The notes below the pieces were generated by a model that worked only from the letters and a program-made list of their open reading frames with translations, was not told where the DNA came from and made no database searches. A stretch of 64,000 nucleotides of DNA from Piezodorus guildinii (Eukaryota > Arthropoda > Insecta > Hemiptera > Pentatomidae): contig CM041294.1 of NCBI GenBank assembly GCA_023052935.1, positions 12,200,414 through 12,264,413 of the forward strand, given 5' to 3'. Every line of letters begins with the position of its first letter. The stretch's first letter is position 1. The translations under genes and the position numbers were made by a program. Below, piece by piece: positions 10,930 to 23,639 of this stretch.

Positions 10930-11565
10930 GTTATATGATATTCAAGAACTCAATCGACGATTCGGACAGTTATACCGACTACTCAACAGAAAACCTGAAC
11001 TTACAGTTGAACATCTGGACCTACGGACTTGAACTGTGGGGGAAAGCTAAACTTTCTAACACCAAACGCATTCAATCCTTTCAATCAAAAGTCCTCCATA
11101 CAATAGAAAATGCTCCTTATTATGTCTCCAACTATACCTTGCACCACGACCTTAATGTTCCATTTATTTCAGACCTGATTCCATCCAAATTTTCCAAATT
11201 CCACCAGAACCTCATTCATCATCCAAATCCTCTTGCTCAATCTCTATCCAGCTCCACTCATCCATACAACCCACCTAGAAGGTTGAAACGGCAGTGGCAT
11301 CGCGACCTTTTGTAAATATATTGGAGTTCTAGCACTGGCTAGATTCTCCACTCAATGTGATGTATGTATGAGTGGGTGTATGTGTACATAGGTATAAGTG
11401 ATTTCTTGTATTGATTCATTATTGTATATATATATTTTATTGTAATTTTATGCCGTGCAAATATTGTATGAATGTATTATGTATTATATCTTTCACCACT
11501 ACTATTGATGTCCAAATTGGGACAGATTGTAATTTTACTCAATAAAATTGTTGTTGGATATATGA
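10930..11565 (+). mobile_element. Jockey-like LINE family B2, 5'-truncated
   Basis: Frame 10935-11315 encodes WTYGLELWGKAKLSNTKRI, NAPYYVSNYTLHHDLNVPF and NPPRRLKRQWHRDLL, the B2 C-terminus. Upstream, QELNRRFGQLYRLLNRKPEL lies in another frame. It joins WTYGL after a deletion removing the usual LLIYKTxLKPI segment. The 3' UTR ends near TACTCAATAAAATTG. Confidence 0.8.
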
Positions 11566-11789
11566 TAAATGTGCCATACAGCAGTTGCAAATATAGGTAA
11601 CATTCTATGATAATTAATAAACAAAAATTAATCATATTAAATCATATCAGATAAAATGTTTGTTTTCTTCGTATTTAATTTTACGAACTTTACTAATGTG
11701 TATTAAAATTAAAGTAAATGTGAACAATTACAATTATGGGCTCGATAAAGTCTTATACAGAAATTATTCATTGTCACTTTAATGTTTTT

Positions 11790-12095
11790 TAGTTTTATTT
11801 TTTACGTAAGTAAGTCCCTAGGACATCGTATTTTTCTCAGAATGTTTGCGGAAATAAATAAGGTAGATATGTTTAGAAAAAGTTGATTTGTTTTGACTGG
11901 TAGTTTGAAATTAAAGGTGGAATATCTGTTGACTGTGGTATATCTGTTTTGGGTTAACTCAGCGACAAATAGTATGTTGAGATTGTAATGAATGACTGTA
12001 TTGGTGACAAAATAAGGAGAATTTAGGATTTTTCTAAGGATTTTGTATTGCAACGAATATATGCAGAAGGGATTTGATGGTTTAGTTTAGCCCTA
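11790..12095 (-). mobile_element. Jockey-like LINE family B fragment
   Basis: Minus-strand SLQYKILRKILNSPYFVTN and NRYTTVNRYSTFNFKLPV through IRCPRDLLT match the family B C-terminus, with small deletions. The next ~180 bp (12100-12280) are unassigned. Confidence 0.75.
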
Positions 12096-12282
12096 ATTAT
12101 ATTATATATAAAATTACATACGTGCCGCCGCAATTGAGTGCTGGAAGGTTAGGCCGTTTATTAAGTAAGTCTTTTAGGATATGGGATGTGATGAGATCAT
12201 TGCCAGAAGGTTTTTGTTAGGTGATTTTGGGGTGAAATAATTATTTCGTTTGAAAATCTTTAGGAGAGGATTGATAGGGAAA

Positions 12283-12366
12283 GGAGCCCGTGGCTGTTTG
12301 GCTTGCGCGCTGGTCTACCACGCAATATGTTTAAGTTCAAATCCCCTCCTGGGAGGACTTTTTAAA
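12283..12366 (+). mobile_element. tRNA-like SINE head (S2-like)
   Basis: GGAGCCCGTGGCTGTTTGG resembles the S2 head (box A region), and AGTTCAAATCCCC fits a pol III box B. No body follows; family B LINE sequence starts within 20 bases. Confidence 0.5.
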
Positions 12367-12379
12367 GCATACAATTTAA

Positions 12380-13130
12380 CGTGGATTCATCTCAAACTCT
12401 CCAATCTCACATCCGAGACCTTTAGGTAAGGTGTCAGAATTGGATAATTAAAATCAATTCTTATAAATCCCATCAGATTACCTTTACCCTTCGTCGTAAA
12501 CCTATGACATCCTGCCCTACAGTGTGCTATAATGATTCCCCGCTTATCCCTGTTGAAGAGATCCGTTATTAAGGCCTCCTGCTCGACAAACGTCTTACAT
12601 GGAATCCGCATACAAGACTGAAAAGACAAGAAACTGCTCACCGATTTCGATTACTTCAACATTTACTTAACAGACACTCTAACCTTTCACTTAACTACAA
12701 AAGACTCATTTACATGACAATCTTAAGGCCTATCTGGACTTACGGAGCTGAACTTTGTGGTTCTACTAAACCATCAAACTCTTCCCGTATCCAATCCTTA
12801 CAATTCAAAATCCTTCGTAAAATCATTAACGCTCCTTACTTTGTCACCAAAAAAATCATCCACAAAACCCTTAATGTTCCATATGTAGCCTATTTCGCCA
12901 GTACCAGGTATCAATTCTTCCATGAAAAACTCCAATCCCACTCTAATCCACTAGTTCTAATCCTTACTTCCACTTCAATTCCTGACAATCCGCCGAGGCG
13001 TCTGAAAATAAGATGGCCTAGAGACCTTCTTGTTTAGATTCACTACTAGAGTGTTGCCAATGAGCACTTTCTCTTATTTACTTGTGCTATGAAAACATAC
13101 AGTTGCAAATTTCAAGAAATAAATTTAAAA
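12380..13130 (+). mobile_element. Jockey-like LINE family B, decayed
   Basis: The frame at 12714-13037 gives TILRPIWTYGAELCGSTKPS, RIQSLQFKILRKIINAPYFV and NPPRRLKIRWPRDLLV. The upstream 12385-12710 carries the end of RT and the linker (KRQETA, RFRLLQHLL) broken by several frameshifts. The 3' UTR ends in an A-rich tail near 13120-13142. Confidence 0.8.
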
Positions 13131-13142
13131 AAAAATAAAAAA

Positions 13143-14655
13143 ACCTGGATCCACCAGAACCTTCCTCTGGGTCCGTGAAGCTCGTCTTCCTATTGTGCCC
13201 TCTAACAAAGATAGGCGTAGGGATTCTAGCAATTCCTACTCGACAACTTACCATGAAGAGTTGCTGTGTAGAGTCTATACAACTCCAAAACTAATAAAAA
13301 CTACACAACTCCTTCGACGTCCTCAAGATCTGTCATGCCAAGCAGAAACGGAGAAATGATCATTTGGGTGGAATATTCAGTTCTGTTTTAAAATTTATTA
13401 GGTTAAGGAAGTTACGATGAGAATTAAGGTTTTTATAAAATACACTTATTCATAAATTCTAATACAACTTAACCGAATCGAATTTAAATATTTAATACAA
13501 AAACATAGTTATTAAATTTTTGTTTTCATTATTAATTATTTTCCATATTTGTCCAGTTTCGTATCTAGTTTTTATTAATAATTAGGAAAAAATGCGAGAA
13601 AATGGACTCATAACCTCGCTCACTTAACACCGATTTTCCTGATCTCACAATGTACTGATAAGAAAATGGGCTGAGAAGTTCTTTGTGAAAACCCTCATCA
13701 GACGTGCATCCAATAGTGGCTTATCGTCGAAGGCTTCTTCTTGCAGCCATAATTATGCATCATCACGAACATTAAACTAAACAAAATATCTGAAAATACT
13801 AATCAATGACAATACAAATAAAAACTAGATATTTTTGTATAATTAAGCTCTAGAAAAATTCCTATCTTAATATATAAAATAATAATGAAATTAAAGGTTG
13901 AACAATGTAGTGCTATAATCCATCTATGATATATCATAGAAACTGTCATTTCCGATGAGTTTCAATCAGATTTTGTTAAGTTTTTTTGTATTTATTTGAA
14001 CATATTTATTGATATTTACAACTGTATTATATACATCAAGTAAATTTAATGACATAGTAAACTGACATAAAATACATGTAGAGACGCTATGAATTGACAG
14101 CCAAGTTTTATTTTTAAACTGAATTCAACACCTTTTTTTTTTTTATCAGTAAGTAACATTGAGTTTGTATCTGCAGTCAGCTACCAGCTTTAGGAAGGGA
14201 ACAATAAATCCAGTCCCTACGTGCTGGGTTTAGAGTTACACGTGGTTGAACAAGCATTTTTGTTGTAAGTACACGTGTCATGTACGAATGCGGGGAGTAC
14301 TGTTCGAATGTTAACATTCATTAGTTGAAAAACAACAGTGTTGAACATTTTATGTTGTTCAGTTCATTTATTTTTACATGACTAATAAATTGTCTTTATA
14401 AATTAGTTTTCATCAGTAAAATACGTTTCGAATCTGAAAAAAACTATCAAAATCCATATCTGAAGCTGTAAATTTATTGTTAATGCTATTAAAAGTTGAC
14501 GAATAATTACATAAATTTTACAATGGTTGGTTGTTGTATAATAATTTTTGAAATTAATAAATATTTTTTTATTAGGAAAATAAAACTTTATTTCCGAGAA
14601 CCCATCAAAGAAGGTTGACTAGTATTATTGGTTAATAACGCTAATCAACACATCC
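13143..14655. other. no identified gene
   Basis: Mixed unique-looking sequence. 13145-13340 and 13590-13770 are less AT-rich. No motif, repeat copy or splice-bounded ORF is recognised. A 12-base T run lies near 14132. Confidence 0.4.
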
Positions 14656-14659
14656 TTAC

Positions 14660-14845
14660 CATCCTCCTAGAAGGTTGAAACGGCAGTGGCCTTGAGATCT
14701 CTTGTAACATGAATATTGGAGTTCTAGCATTGGCTAGATTCTCCACTCACGTGCTGTATGCTTGAGGATTGTATATAGGTATGAGTGACTTTTGTATATA
14801 TTTTTATTGATTTTGTTTTGTAAAATATTTTCATTGATTTTGTTT

Positions 14846-14887
<42 letters not shown>

Positions 14888-14955
14888 ATTATTATTATAT
14901 AAATTTATTATTTTGTACATATCGTGTGAATGTAGTATGAATTGTTAACGCCACT
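14660..14955 (+). mobile_element. LINE B2 3' tail with internal (TA)n
   Basis: CCTAGAAGGTTGAAACGGCA and the TTGGAGTTCTAGCATTGGCT 3' UTR block match 11275-11345. A (TA)n run of about 17 units (14849-14884) interrupts the UTR. Confidence 0.7.
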
Positions 14956-15012
14956 TATACCAGTAAATTTATTTATTCTAAATTCCTCACAAACTTTGAA
15001 CAAATACTTTTA

Positions 15013-16139
15013 AAATTCGAGAACCTACTTCAAACCCTACCAAATCATTTTACAATATATACAGATGGCTCGAAGTCAGATAGCTCTACGGCTTGTGCCT
15101 TCGTTACACCGAACTCGACACATAAGAGAAAACTGCACCATCTCTGCAATGTTTACACCTCCGAACTGAATGCCATTGCCTCCGCTCTCTATTTTTGTAT
15201 GACAAACGTCACGATGGACTACATAACAATTATCACCGACTCACTAAGCGCACTCCATGGATTAAACATATGCACTCTGTACATCCGACCATCCATCGCA
15301 TTCACGAATACCTTCTCATGCTGAAAGAAATAGGTAAGACAGTTTTCTTCGTCTGGGCCCCCAGCCATGTGGGTATAATTGGGAACGAGATAGCCGACAA
15401 AGCTGCCAAGGAAGCGCTGACTCTGCCTGGTAGGGGTGCAGCGATCCTCACCGCACCCGAACTGGCCCGCCCCTTAACAGAAACGGTAAAAAGAAGGTGG
15501 CAATCCATGTGGGATGAAAGCCCATCCAGTAAACTTAAACTGATTAAGAAAAACGTGAACACCTGGAAAACCTCAAACCGTAACTCTCGTCGAGAAGAAG
15601 TTGCTATTACCCGCCTCAGAATCGGACATAGCCGACTTACTCATGGTTACTTAATTACGAGAGAAGCCCCTCCTAAATGCTCGTACTGCAACACAATTTT
15701 ATCAATCAGCCACGTATTTGAAGAATGCTCTTATTATCGTACAATATTACACCAGCTGGATATACCGCCCAATATAAGAATGGCTCTGCGGGACGATGAG
15801 CCCATAATAAATTCCGTAATTAAGTTTCTAGCAAGGGTCAAACTGTTAAATAGCCTCTGACTATCCAACACATCTATCGAAGACATACCCTCTTTATTAT
15901 GTATCTGTTTAATTTATTATCCTAATTATGTCTAATTTCTGTTGTTTTTATTTTATTTTATTTTTTTTTTTTTAATCTGTATCCTTTACTTATTTTAATT
16001 ATTTATTTTTTCTTCTTATTCTTAATCTCACTTGAATTAAAAATAACCTCCTTGAAGAATCAATCATAATAACAAACCATCGGGCGTTGATGACCTAGAT
16101 GTTCTATGCCCTAAAACAAAACAAAACAAACAAACAAAC
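15013..16139 (+). mobile_element. RNase H-bearing LINE C1, 5'-truncated, 14-bp TSD
   Basis: The target duplication AACAAATACTTTTA is perfect at 14999-15012 and 16140-16153, so the insertion is 1,127 bp. It encodes the RNase H domain and C-terminal zinc region of an I/R1-like LINE: YTDGSKSDSSTACAF from 15058 and IITDSLSAL near 15235. One frameshift near 15293 separates these from APSHVGIIGNEIADKAAKEA, RREEVAITRLRIGHSRLTHG and the CSYC...H...C cluster, ending at 15860. A 3' UTR and a (CAAA)n tail follow. The truncation lies just upstream of RNase H, so it has no RT. Confidence 0.9.
15195..15860 (+). pseudogene. LINE C1 RNase H / C-terminal frame
   Basis: The open frame covers the second half of RNase H (VWAPSHVGIIGNEIADKAA) and the whole C-terminal region with CSYCNTILSISHVFEECSYY. 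The apparent ATG at 15195 is internal: the real protein enters from the other frame upstream, where the first catalytic Asp (YTDGSK) lies. Confidence 0.8.
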
Positions 16140-16204
16140 AACAAATACTTTTATCAAGTATTCATTGATTTGGCTAATAAGATAACAAAACATATGGTTT
16201 CTTG

Positions 16205-16592
16205 AATTTTTCTGGTATCGGATCCTTAAAATCCTTAATCCTTCGTAAAATCCTTCACGTTGTAACGAATAAACTCATCCATAAAGACTTAATGTTCCAT
16301 ATGTTTCTGAATTAGCCCAAACCAGGTATCAATCATTCCATATAAAACTCCATCCTCACTCTAACCCACAAGTTTCTATCATATAATCCTTTTCAATTCC
16401 TGATAATCCTCCAAGGAGTCTGAAAAGAAGATGGCCCCGGGACCTTCTAGTTTATAATATTTTTAGAGTGGTGCCAATGGGTAGCGTCTCTACATGTATT
16501 TCATGACAGTATAGTATGTCCATCACATTTACTTGATGTGTATAATACAGTTGTAAATATCAATAAATATGTTTTATTTTTTTATATGTATA
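16205..16592 (+). mobile_element. LINE family B fragment
   Basis: SLILRKIL-like, TNKLIHKDLMFHM and PRSLKRRWPRDLL can be read across frames with several deletions. A family B 3' UTR follows (TGCCAATGGGTAG... GTAAATATCAATAAATA). Confidence 0.7.
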
Positions 16593-17402
16593 TATTTTGT
16601 TATTGCTTTTGTATATCAGTATGTTCATGATATAAGGTTTATGTCTGTAATATGACTATTCGCCTGTTAGTAGTGTCTCTTTATAAATAAATTAAGCTTC
16701 TATGGACGTTGTTCACGCCATATGTTATGGCTTGACAAGGTTTTTCATGACTGTTTCATTGAAAATAAAAAACTGTACAATTTTTATGATATTTATCATA
16801 AGATCATTTTATTGTATTAATCTTTATTTTGTATTTGGTTTAAAAAGTCTTTGTAAATATAATTAATAGTTTTTGCCAAGAAAGTGAAGAATAATAGAAG
16901 AGAAAGACAATAAAAGACGATCGTACTTCAATTGTTTTTTTTTTACTGCCTCGTGGCGAGTCGAGTCTTAATGTAGCGTCTGAACGGTGAAGATGTGCCG
17001 TATATAGATCCAAGTCTCCTCCGAAGAAATTCTGAACGTTTGCAAACGTATATCTCCATCTTGTCATCGTTACCCTTGGAACTTGGAAGAGGCGTTTTCT
17101 TCAACACTCAAGAGGACTTCATTCAAGCCGACGTGCGATCGTTTTCTTTCAACACTCAACTGGACATCTTTACGTGAATATAGCCTATCTATATCCATTA
17201 TTGGTACATTTAATTTCCTAATTTTCATTCTTAAAGCTGTTTAATTTTGATTCCTATATATTTTACATCATTAAATATTTAATTAGGTTAAGTTTGTTTC
17301 TAATATTTTCTTCAATATTTTAATTACTTTAATTTTGTTTCCTACATTTTCTTACAGCTGTTTAAGCATATAATTAGGTTAATTTTGTTTCTTATCTCGT
17401 TT
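16593..17402. other. no identified gene
   Basis: AT-rich. 16930-17180 is more complex with short frames on both strands and no recognised product. Confidence 0.4.
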
Positions 17403-17413
17403 ATATGTATTTT

Positions 17414-17692
17414 TATTTTATTAATTTATTTAATGTCACTTTATGCTACTATGGCTAATCGGACGATGCTACAGTGGGAGTCCTAAATTTTGCCTACTCA
17501 GGTTTTATTAGGATAGGGATCTTTAACGAGTACCTGACATCGCATAGGCTCGGGACCACCTTTTAACGTCCCCTCCGAAGGACGGTGTAACTAAAGATTT
17601 TTTACTCCCATTAAAAAATCCTAGGACCACCTGCGGATTTGAACCCGTGACCTTTGGCATGGGAGGCTGTTACGCTAGCTACAAGTGATCCC
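17414..17692 (-). mobile_element. SINE S1, full-length, 11-bp TSD
   Basis: ATATGTATTTT flanks it exactly (17403-17413 and 17693-17703). On the minus strand it starts GGGATCACTTGTAGCTAGCG, with a box A-like TAGCTAG region, and a box B GGGTTCAAATCC. The common body follows (AGGTGGTCCTAGG, CCCGAGCCTATGCGATGTC), with the end GTGACATTAAATAAATT. The tRNA-derived head implies pol III transcription. Confidence 0.88.
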
Positions 17693-17756
17693 ATATGTAT
17701 TTTAATTTATTAAATGTATTGTGATTCGTCGTTTGCTTTTATTATTTTTATATTTT

Positions 17757-18470
17757 AAATCTATACACCAAATTACCTTCACCCTTCGTCGTAAACCTAC
17801 GACATCCTGTCCCACAGTGTCCTTTAATAATATTCCGCTAGTCCCGGTTGAACAGATTTGCTACCTAGGACTCCTACTTGACAAACGACTAATTTGAATC
17901 CGCACACAAGACTGAAATGACAAGAAACTGCACGACGCTTTCGCTTACTTCAACACTTACTGGACAGACGCTCTAACCTTCCACTTTACTACAAAAGTCT
18001 CATCTATATTACCATCATAAGGCCTAGCTGGACGTACGGAGTTGAGCTTTGAGGCTCTACTGAACCATCAAATTCTTCCCGTATTTATTCCTTACAATCC
18101 AAAATCCTACGAAAAATCCTCAATGCATCTTACTTTGTCACCAACAAACTCATCCATAAAGACCTTAATGTCCCATTTGTTGCTGATTTGGCCCGTACGA
18201 GGTATCATTCCTTCCATGACAAACTCCACTCCCACATTAACCCACTAGTTTCAATCCTTGCTTCCTCTACCATTCTTGACAATCCTCCGAGACGTCTGAA
18301 AAAAAGATGGCCTCGAGAACTTCTAGTGTAGATTACCTAGTGGAGTGTTGCCATTGGGCATATTCTCTTTATGTCTTTTCATGTACCATATCTATATTAT
18401 GAGCCAATTTACTTGATGTATTTACTAATACAGTTGTAAATTTCAATAAATTAATAAATAAAAAAAATCT
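17757..18470 (+). mobile_element. LINE family B, decayed
   Basis: Family B from the end of RT (FNNIPLVPVEQICYLGLLLD) to the C-terminus (SKILRKILNASYFVTNKLI, RTRYHSFHDKLHSH, NPPRRLKKRWPRELLV), across at least three frame changes and a stop at LI*IR. It ends in an A-rich tail near 18455-18470. Confidence 0.8.
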
Positions 18471-18474
18471 ATAC

Positions 18475-18990
18475 AGTCCACTAATTTTTTTTTTTTAATA
18501 GAACCACTCTCAATTTTGATTTATCACTTGGAAGTACCGTTCTTCCACGGATAGCTCAGCGTATACAGACGTAATTGAGTACATTTCTATATATAGTATA
18601 CATACATCTACTTTTAATACTTACTCGACAAGGGCTAATAAGAGAAATGTGTTTGAAATACTAGGTGATAGGATTCGGGAGGGCAGAGATAGGTCGCTAT
18701 TGGAGTGGAGTCCCGTTCAATAAGAGGGGGCCCTAGCACAGGACACTTATGATATAGACGTCAAGGAGCTTTGATATGGCAATATTGTGTCAATGCTTCC
18801 TTTAGGCGCAATCACTCTAACATCTCCTGTTTATCAATATTGTACTCCTCAATTCCTCCCCTTTATTGCATTATCATTTATTATTGATGATATTAATCGG
18901 TTTACCTTCGATAAGGCGATTTGAAGGCCCATTGTTTCAGTGTTGGGATGCTTTATTAATTAAACATTATTTGCAGATATATATTGCTTT
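18475..18990. other. no identified gene
   Basis: Unassigned. A 13-base T run at 18487-18499 is followed by unique-looking sequence with no coding motif. Confidence 0.35.
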
Positions 18991-19001
18991 ATTATAACTT
19001 A

Positions 19002-19768
19002 GAAATAAAAAAACCAGCTATTTTTCAGTTAGAGATGCACAAAACAATGATGCTGTTTACAAATCATATAGATAAAATAGATAAACAAAAGTTAATTACC
19101 CCCGGTAAAATACAATATCCGTCCATTCTTAACAATAGACATAAGCCTCACGCACCGTTCCCTGTCATAAAAATATTTGCACTATTAAGACTTTCTGGAA
19201 ACTACAATATCGAATTAACATTTAACAATATATACTACCATTTTAAACCCAAGGAAAACTGCACTCTATGTAACCTCAACGAAAGAGAGGACTTATTCCA
19301 CATTTTCATCCGATGCCCCATATACGCACCGTACCGAATCCATTACATCCCTAGAGCCTTAAATATGAATAGTACAAATTTTTACGCCCTGTTTACCACC
19401 GAAGATATTCGGAATTAAAAAACATTTATTATTATACCAGGCAATGTTGCGAATCAGATCATTTATAATAAATATAAACATATTTGTTAACTTTATTAGA
19501 TTATTTATCGTGTTTCGCCGTATTATGTAAAATTATATATTTATTGTATTGGAAACTGTTATATTATTCATATATTGTCTTTGAGTTATTTTGTTATAGG
19601 TTTTATTGTAATTTATTATTGTTTATTGTACCTAGAGCTTATAACGTAGTGAATTAGTATATTGTTAACCCGTTTATTGAAGTATGTTTTGTATTATATA
19701 TTTGTTATGTAGTCAGCTCTATTTGTATGGGGGTTACCCCGAAAGCAAATAAAGTTATTCATTCATTC
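19002..19768 (+). mobile_element. LINE E2, 3' fragment, 11-bp TSD
   Basis: ATTATAACTTA is present at 18991-19001 and 19769-19779, bounding a 767-bp insertion. The frame ending at 19418 encodes a C-terminus with CTLCNLNEREDLFHIFIRCP, parallel to CAMCNLNVPEDTYHFLAICP of the LINE at 42-45 kb. The 3' UTR carries GGGGGTTACCCC and AAATAAAG, then an (ATTC)n tail. Confidence 0.8.
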
Positions 19769-19959
19769 ATTATAACTTATAATAATTATCATTATTTATT
19801 AATTTTAATTATAATGCACAGTTAAATGAACTGTCAAACCTCCCACGATTCACAGAGATAAAGGTCGATCCAAAACAAAGCAAACAAATATTTATTTTTC
19901 CATATTATTTCATAAAAATCATCTATCCATTTTTCCATCCTTTAATTTTTATTAAAGAA

Positions 19960-20900
19960 TTTTAGAAATCGCTGAATGCGCCGAAAGACCAGAGGTTGAG
20001 CAGGGCGGCAGAAGTGTGAAAGCTCTACGACAGTCACATTCGAGAAAAGACGTTTGAAGAATGGACCAATTGCAGATGGCAGGGTGTATGTGATAAGCAA
20101 GTTCTTTCAGTATCAGAATGGTGGAGTCCCAGGAGCCAACGGACAAGTGAGAGAAGTTGGATCCCTCAGAAACACCAGCCCATGTGCAGGGAAATTTCCC
20201 CAACAACTCCCTACTCATCACGCGTGGGCACCAAAGGGTTAAGAAAGAATTAATAAAGCTCCTCAGGAAAAAAGATTTCACCTGTTTTTACGAGGTCTAC
20301 TGCATTGATACGGACGGATCAGTTACGTACGCAGACATTGTTGCATTCCTGAAGAGCGGATCTTCTGCAATGATCCTGGACCATACCGTTCGATTTGAGA
20401 CTAATGACCTCGATCAGGCAGGTGGAGTGGAAAGAGAGAAGAGAGCCATCTACGAGAAATGCATCCCTTTCCTAAAAGAAAAGTTCCGCGAGACATTTGG
20501 TGAGAGACAGTTCTCCGTTAGAGGTTTATGGTTTGGGTCTCGCGGAGCGATCCCTGGAAGCGGAAGGAGATTTATGGAAGGTGTTGGGTGTCCATATAGG
20601 AGATATAGCGGTGTTAGCAGAAAATGTGATTTTGGACTCCCTGGGGATTATCCACCATCACCTGTATGGCAATTAAATGGTGAATGTGATTATGTAATGT
20701 GCGCTCCAAAGGTCTAAATTTACATTATAGTGGTAGAGAGAAACAAAATAAAATAATGTAAATGGCTAAAATCGAAAAAAAAAATTTAATATTATAAATT
20801 TGTATAGGAGTAGGAAAAAAAAATTGAAAATGTGTGTAAAATATGTCCAAATGATTGATAAGTATGCTGTGTTATATAAATAAATTCAATTATACTTAAG
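19960..20900 (+). mobile_element. R2/NeSL-like LINE C-terminus (restriction-like endonuclease)
   Basis: Frame 20157-20717 begins inside the zinc-binding region (ETPAHVQGNF, then TRGHQRVKKELIKLL; its cysteines are partly lost). It continues into a block typical of the restriction-like endonuclease of R2-group LINEs: SVTYADIVAFLKSG, AMILDHTVRFETN, REKRAIYEKCIPFLKEKFRE and VRGLWFGSRGAIPG. The frame upstream (20054-20242) holds an out-of-frame part. Known: these enzymes nick target DNA at defined sites. The 3' UTR continues to about 20890 and has a second copy at 38640-38828. Assignment is from motif order only. Confidence 0.7.
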
Positions 20901-22740
20901 TTTGAATTTTACGGATGTGTGTATTTTGGGCAGTCCCGTATATCTGTGAGGCTTAAGTTCAAATGGGCTTCAGTAGGTAAGTGTAAGTGTTTGGTTTATG
21001 TTTTAAATATTAATTTTAAGCGTCTTGGGAGTAGTGAGCATAAAAGTTTTAGTATTTTGTTGAGCGTTATCTGTTCGTTCTTAATGTTTGCCTTAATTTA
21101 ACTTTTAAAATATATTTTAAATAGTTCATATAAAATAGTAATAAACCGAATAAAACCGAAACTGTTGCCTTTTTTGTAGTTTTTGAATACTTATATAGTA
21201 ATCTATTTTTCTTTATGTGGGGAAATTAAATTTTCTGTTATCTGTGCCTCACTTTAACTAACATACAAATAAACTTTACTAATATTGTTTTTCATTTATT
21301 TTTTATGATTAAATATAGTAATGAATAGACTTTATAAAGTAAACATATTTTCTTGCTAATTGCACTTTTCGTTATGATAAAGTAAATCTCCCAAAACGAT
21401 AAACTCTAAATAGGTCAGACAGAGATTTATTAAAAATAAATGACACCTCATTGGACTTGTACCCGTGCGAAACAGGGGCGAGTATACTAGTTCACAATTA
21501 AACGATATTTCGATTATAGTTATATTGCGTATTTTCAGATAAAATATTATTTTGCTGTATTGAATTATGTTTCTTAAAAGAAGAAAGTAATTTATTTCGC
21601 TATTATGAACGCTCAATGCAATTTATATTATTCATAAATCAATAAAAGTCCAGTGTGGTTTTGCTATCGTGACTGAATAATGGAAAAAGCATATCAGCAG
21701 TTTAATACGGAAGACAGCAGACGTCAGAATCTAGGGAAAGCAATCACCGCACTGTCTAAACCTTCTTTAAACGTAAACTATTTATACTTTCATTCAATAT
21801 AGTTATTTTCAATTACTTATTTTAAATAATTAAGATTCAAGAAAAATAATAACCTCGATCATGGAAACTATTTCTAGATCGATAACGATAGGTTTTGAGA
21901 GTCGAATGTATTTTCGTGCCTATCGGTTGGTTGTCGGTGACATTGAGGTCTATGAATGTTGAAACTTGTAAAAGTTTGGTGTCGCTCAGCCCCGAACGAA
22001 ACTCAAGACTCACCTGTCAACACTTTTATTTACTTTTAGAATATTACAGGCACAGATGGAAAGAGGTTTCTGTAGTTTGATATTCACATATGTATAGAAC
22101 GGAATGTATTGACTAAGACCGCTGCAATTAGTTGATTTATACATCCAAATACGTACAAAATAAAAAGGGTTACACTATGTATTTCTGTAACCTGGGGTTC
22201 AATTAAATTATTTTACTCAACAACTAATATTAAGTTTTTTATTTAACGTTTTATCGAGTATGATTTTTAAATAACCAGGCGAAAAACATAATATTTTTTC
22301 ACTGCATTCTGGATTACCATACCTTTCAATATACGTCGTGCTTCTTCCTTATCCACATTTAAATATCTCCTTTTCCAGCATCTATCATCCCTTACAGACG
22401 CTTGTCCATTTTAAATATGATATTTGATCATACAACTTAATCATTATAATGACTTATTTATTTATTTGTTTTTATTTGAACAAAATTAGTTGTTTTTTAT
22501 TTAATCATTCTATTGTATTTATTATCATTATTATATTGTGATTTGTATATGTATGTATAATAATACTGAGGATTAAAATTATTTTGGATTACAATTATAT
22601 TATTTAAATATATATTTATATGACTTTATAAGCCTAGATCGGCAAAGTTCAAAAGGTGGTTACCTAGCCCCCTTTATTTCCCATCGGTATACGACTATGA
22701 CAAGACAAATGTTGAGAAACCACCCATTTGCAGCACTCCA
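20900..22740. other. mostly unassigned; Helitron-like 3' end at 21440-21490
   Basis: CCCGTGCGAAACAGGGGCG followed by AGTATA and CTAG at 21487-21490, then T, looks like a Helitron 3' terminus, but no matching TC end is seen upstream. 21640-22080 is moderately complex with no recognised ORF. The rest is AT-rich. Confidence 0.35.
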
Positions 22741-22764
22741 CAATTATTCTCAACTATTAGGTCT

Positions 22765-23278
22765 CAGGACTTAGTTCGCGACTTCTATCTAAAAACTTAA
22801 AGGTTAGAATTTGTAAAACTATTATTCTTCCAACGGTTCTTTACGGTTGTGAAACGTGGCCGCTTACTTTGAAGGAAGAACAACGGCTTAAGGTTTTCGA
22901 AAATAAGTTACTGCGTAAAATATTTGATCCGAAGAGAGATGAGGCCACTGGGGATTTAGAAGGTTGCACAACGCGGCATTGCGGAACTTGTATTCTGTGA
23001 ATATAATTGAGTTGATAGCATTGCGGAGACTCAAATGGGCGAGTAAAGTTGTTGGGCTCGATGAGGAGCGGATTCCGAGAAAGTTGGTATTCGCTGATCT
23101 GACTGGTAGACTTCCGAAAGGTAGAGCGATGCGTCGATGGGAGGATTGCGTTAAGGCTGATCTCGGGAGCTTGGGCTTGACTGGCGAACGTTGGACGAGT
23201 CTGTGTAGACAGAATTTGGTGGTACCGGCATCGAACCTTCGGGTTCGGTAAGCCTATTATTATTATTATTATTATTAG
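22765..23278 (+). mobile_element. LINE family A copy 2, 5'-truncated
   Basis: C-terminal part only: TVLYGCETWPLTLKEEQRLK across 22830-22890, FDPKRDEATGD, then frame 22964-23251 with RRLKWASKVVGLDEERIPRK, MRRWEDCVKADL and NLVVPASNLRVR. It ends with the intact UUCG hairpin (23232-23247) and TAAGCC plus (ATT)n. It is about half as long as copy 1. Confidence 0.85.
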
Positions 23279-23639
23279 GTATCGGGCAAAATTCATTCCA
23301 GACGCCTCGGTTTATTTTTTTCACTCATTATTAGAACCCTAATAACGAATAAAAATAAAATTTAAAAATGTATCTTGAAACGTTAGAACACAAAATTCTC
23401 TTGTTCGGTAACAACAGCTCATTATTGAAAAAGATCAATCAAAAACATTTATTCTAGACTTTTAATTTTTCTACTTTTCTATATTTTTTTAGAATATATC
23501 TTATTTTTTGAAATTTAGAATTGCATTAGTTAATAAATCAAGTAAATTAGCTGTCAGATAATATACATGAAAAAGACATGAAGAAAATATGAACATTGAC
23601 AGCACTCAACTAGGAGATCTAAATTAGAACGGTCTCGAG

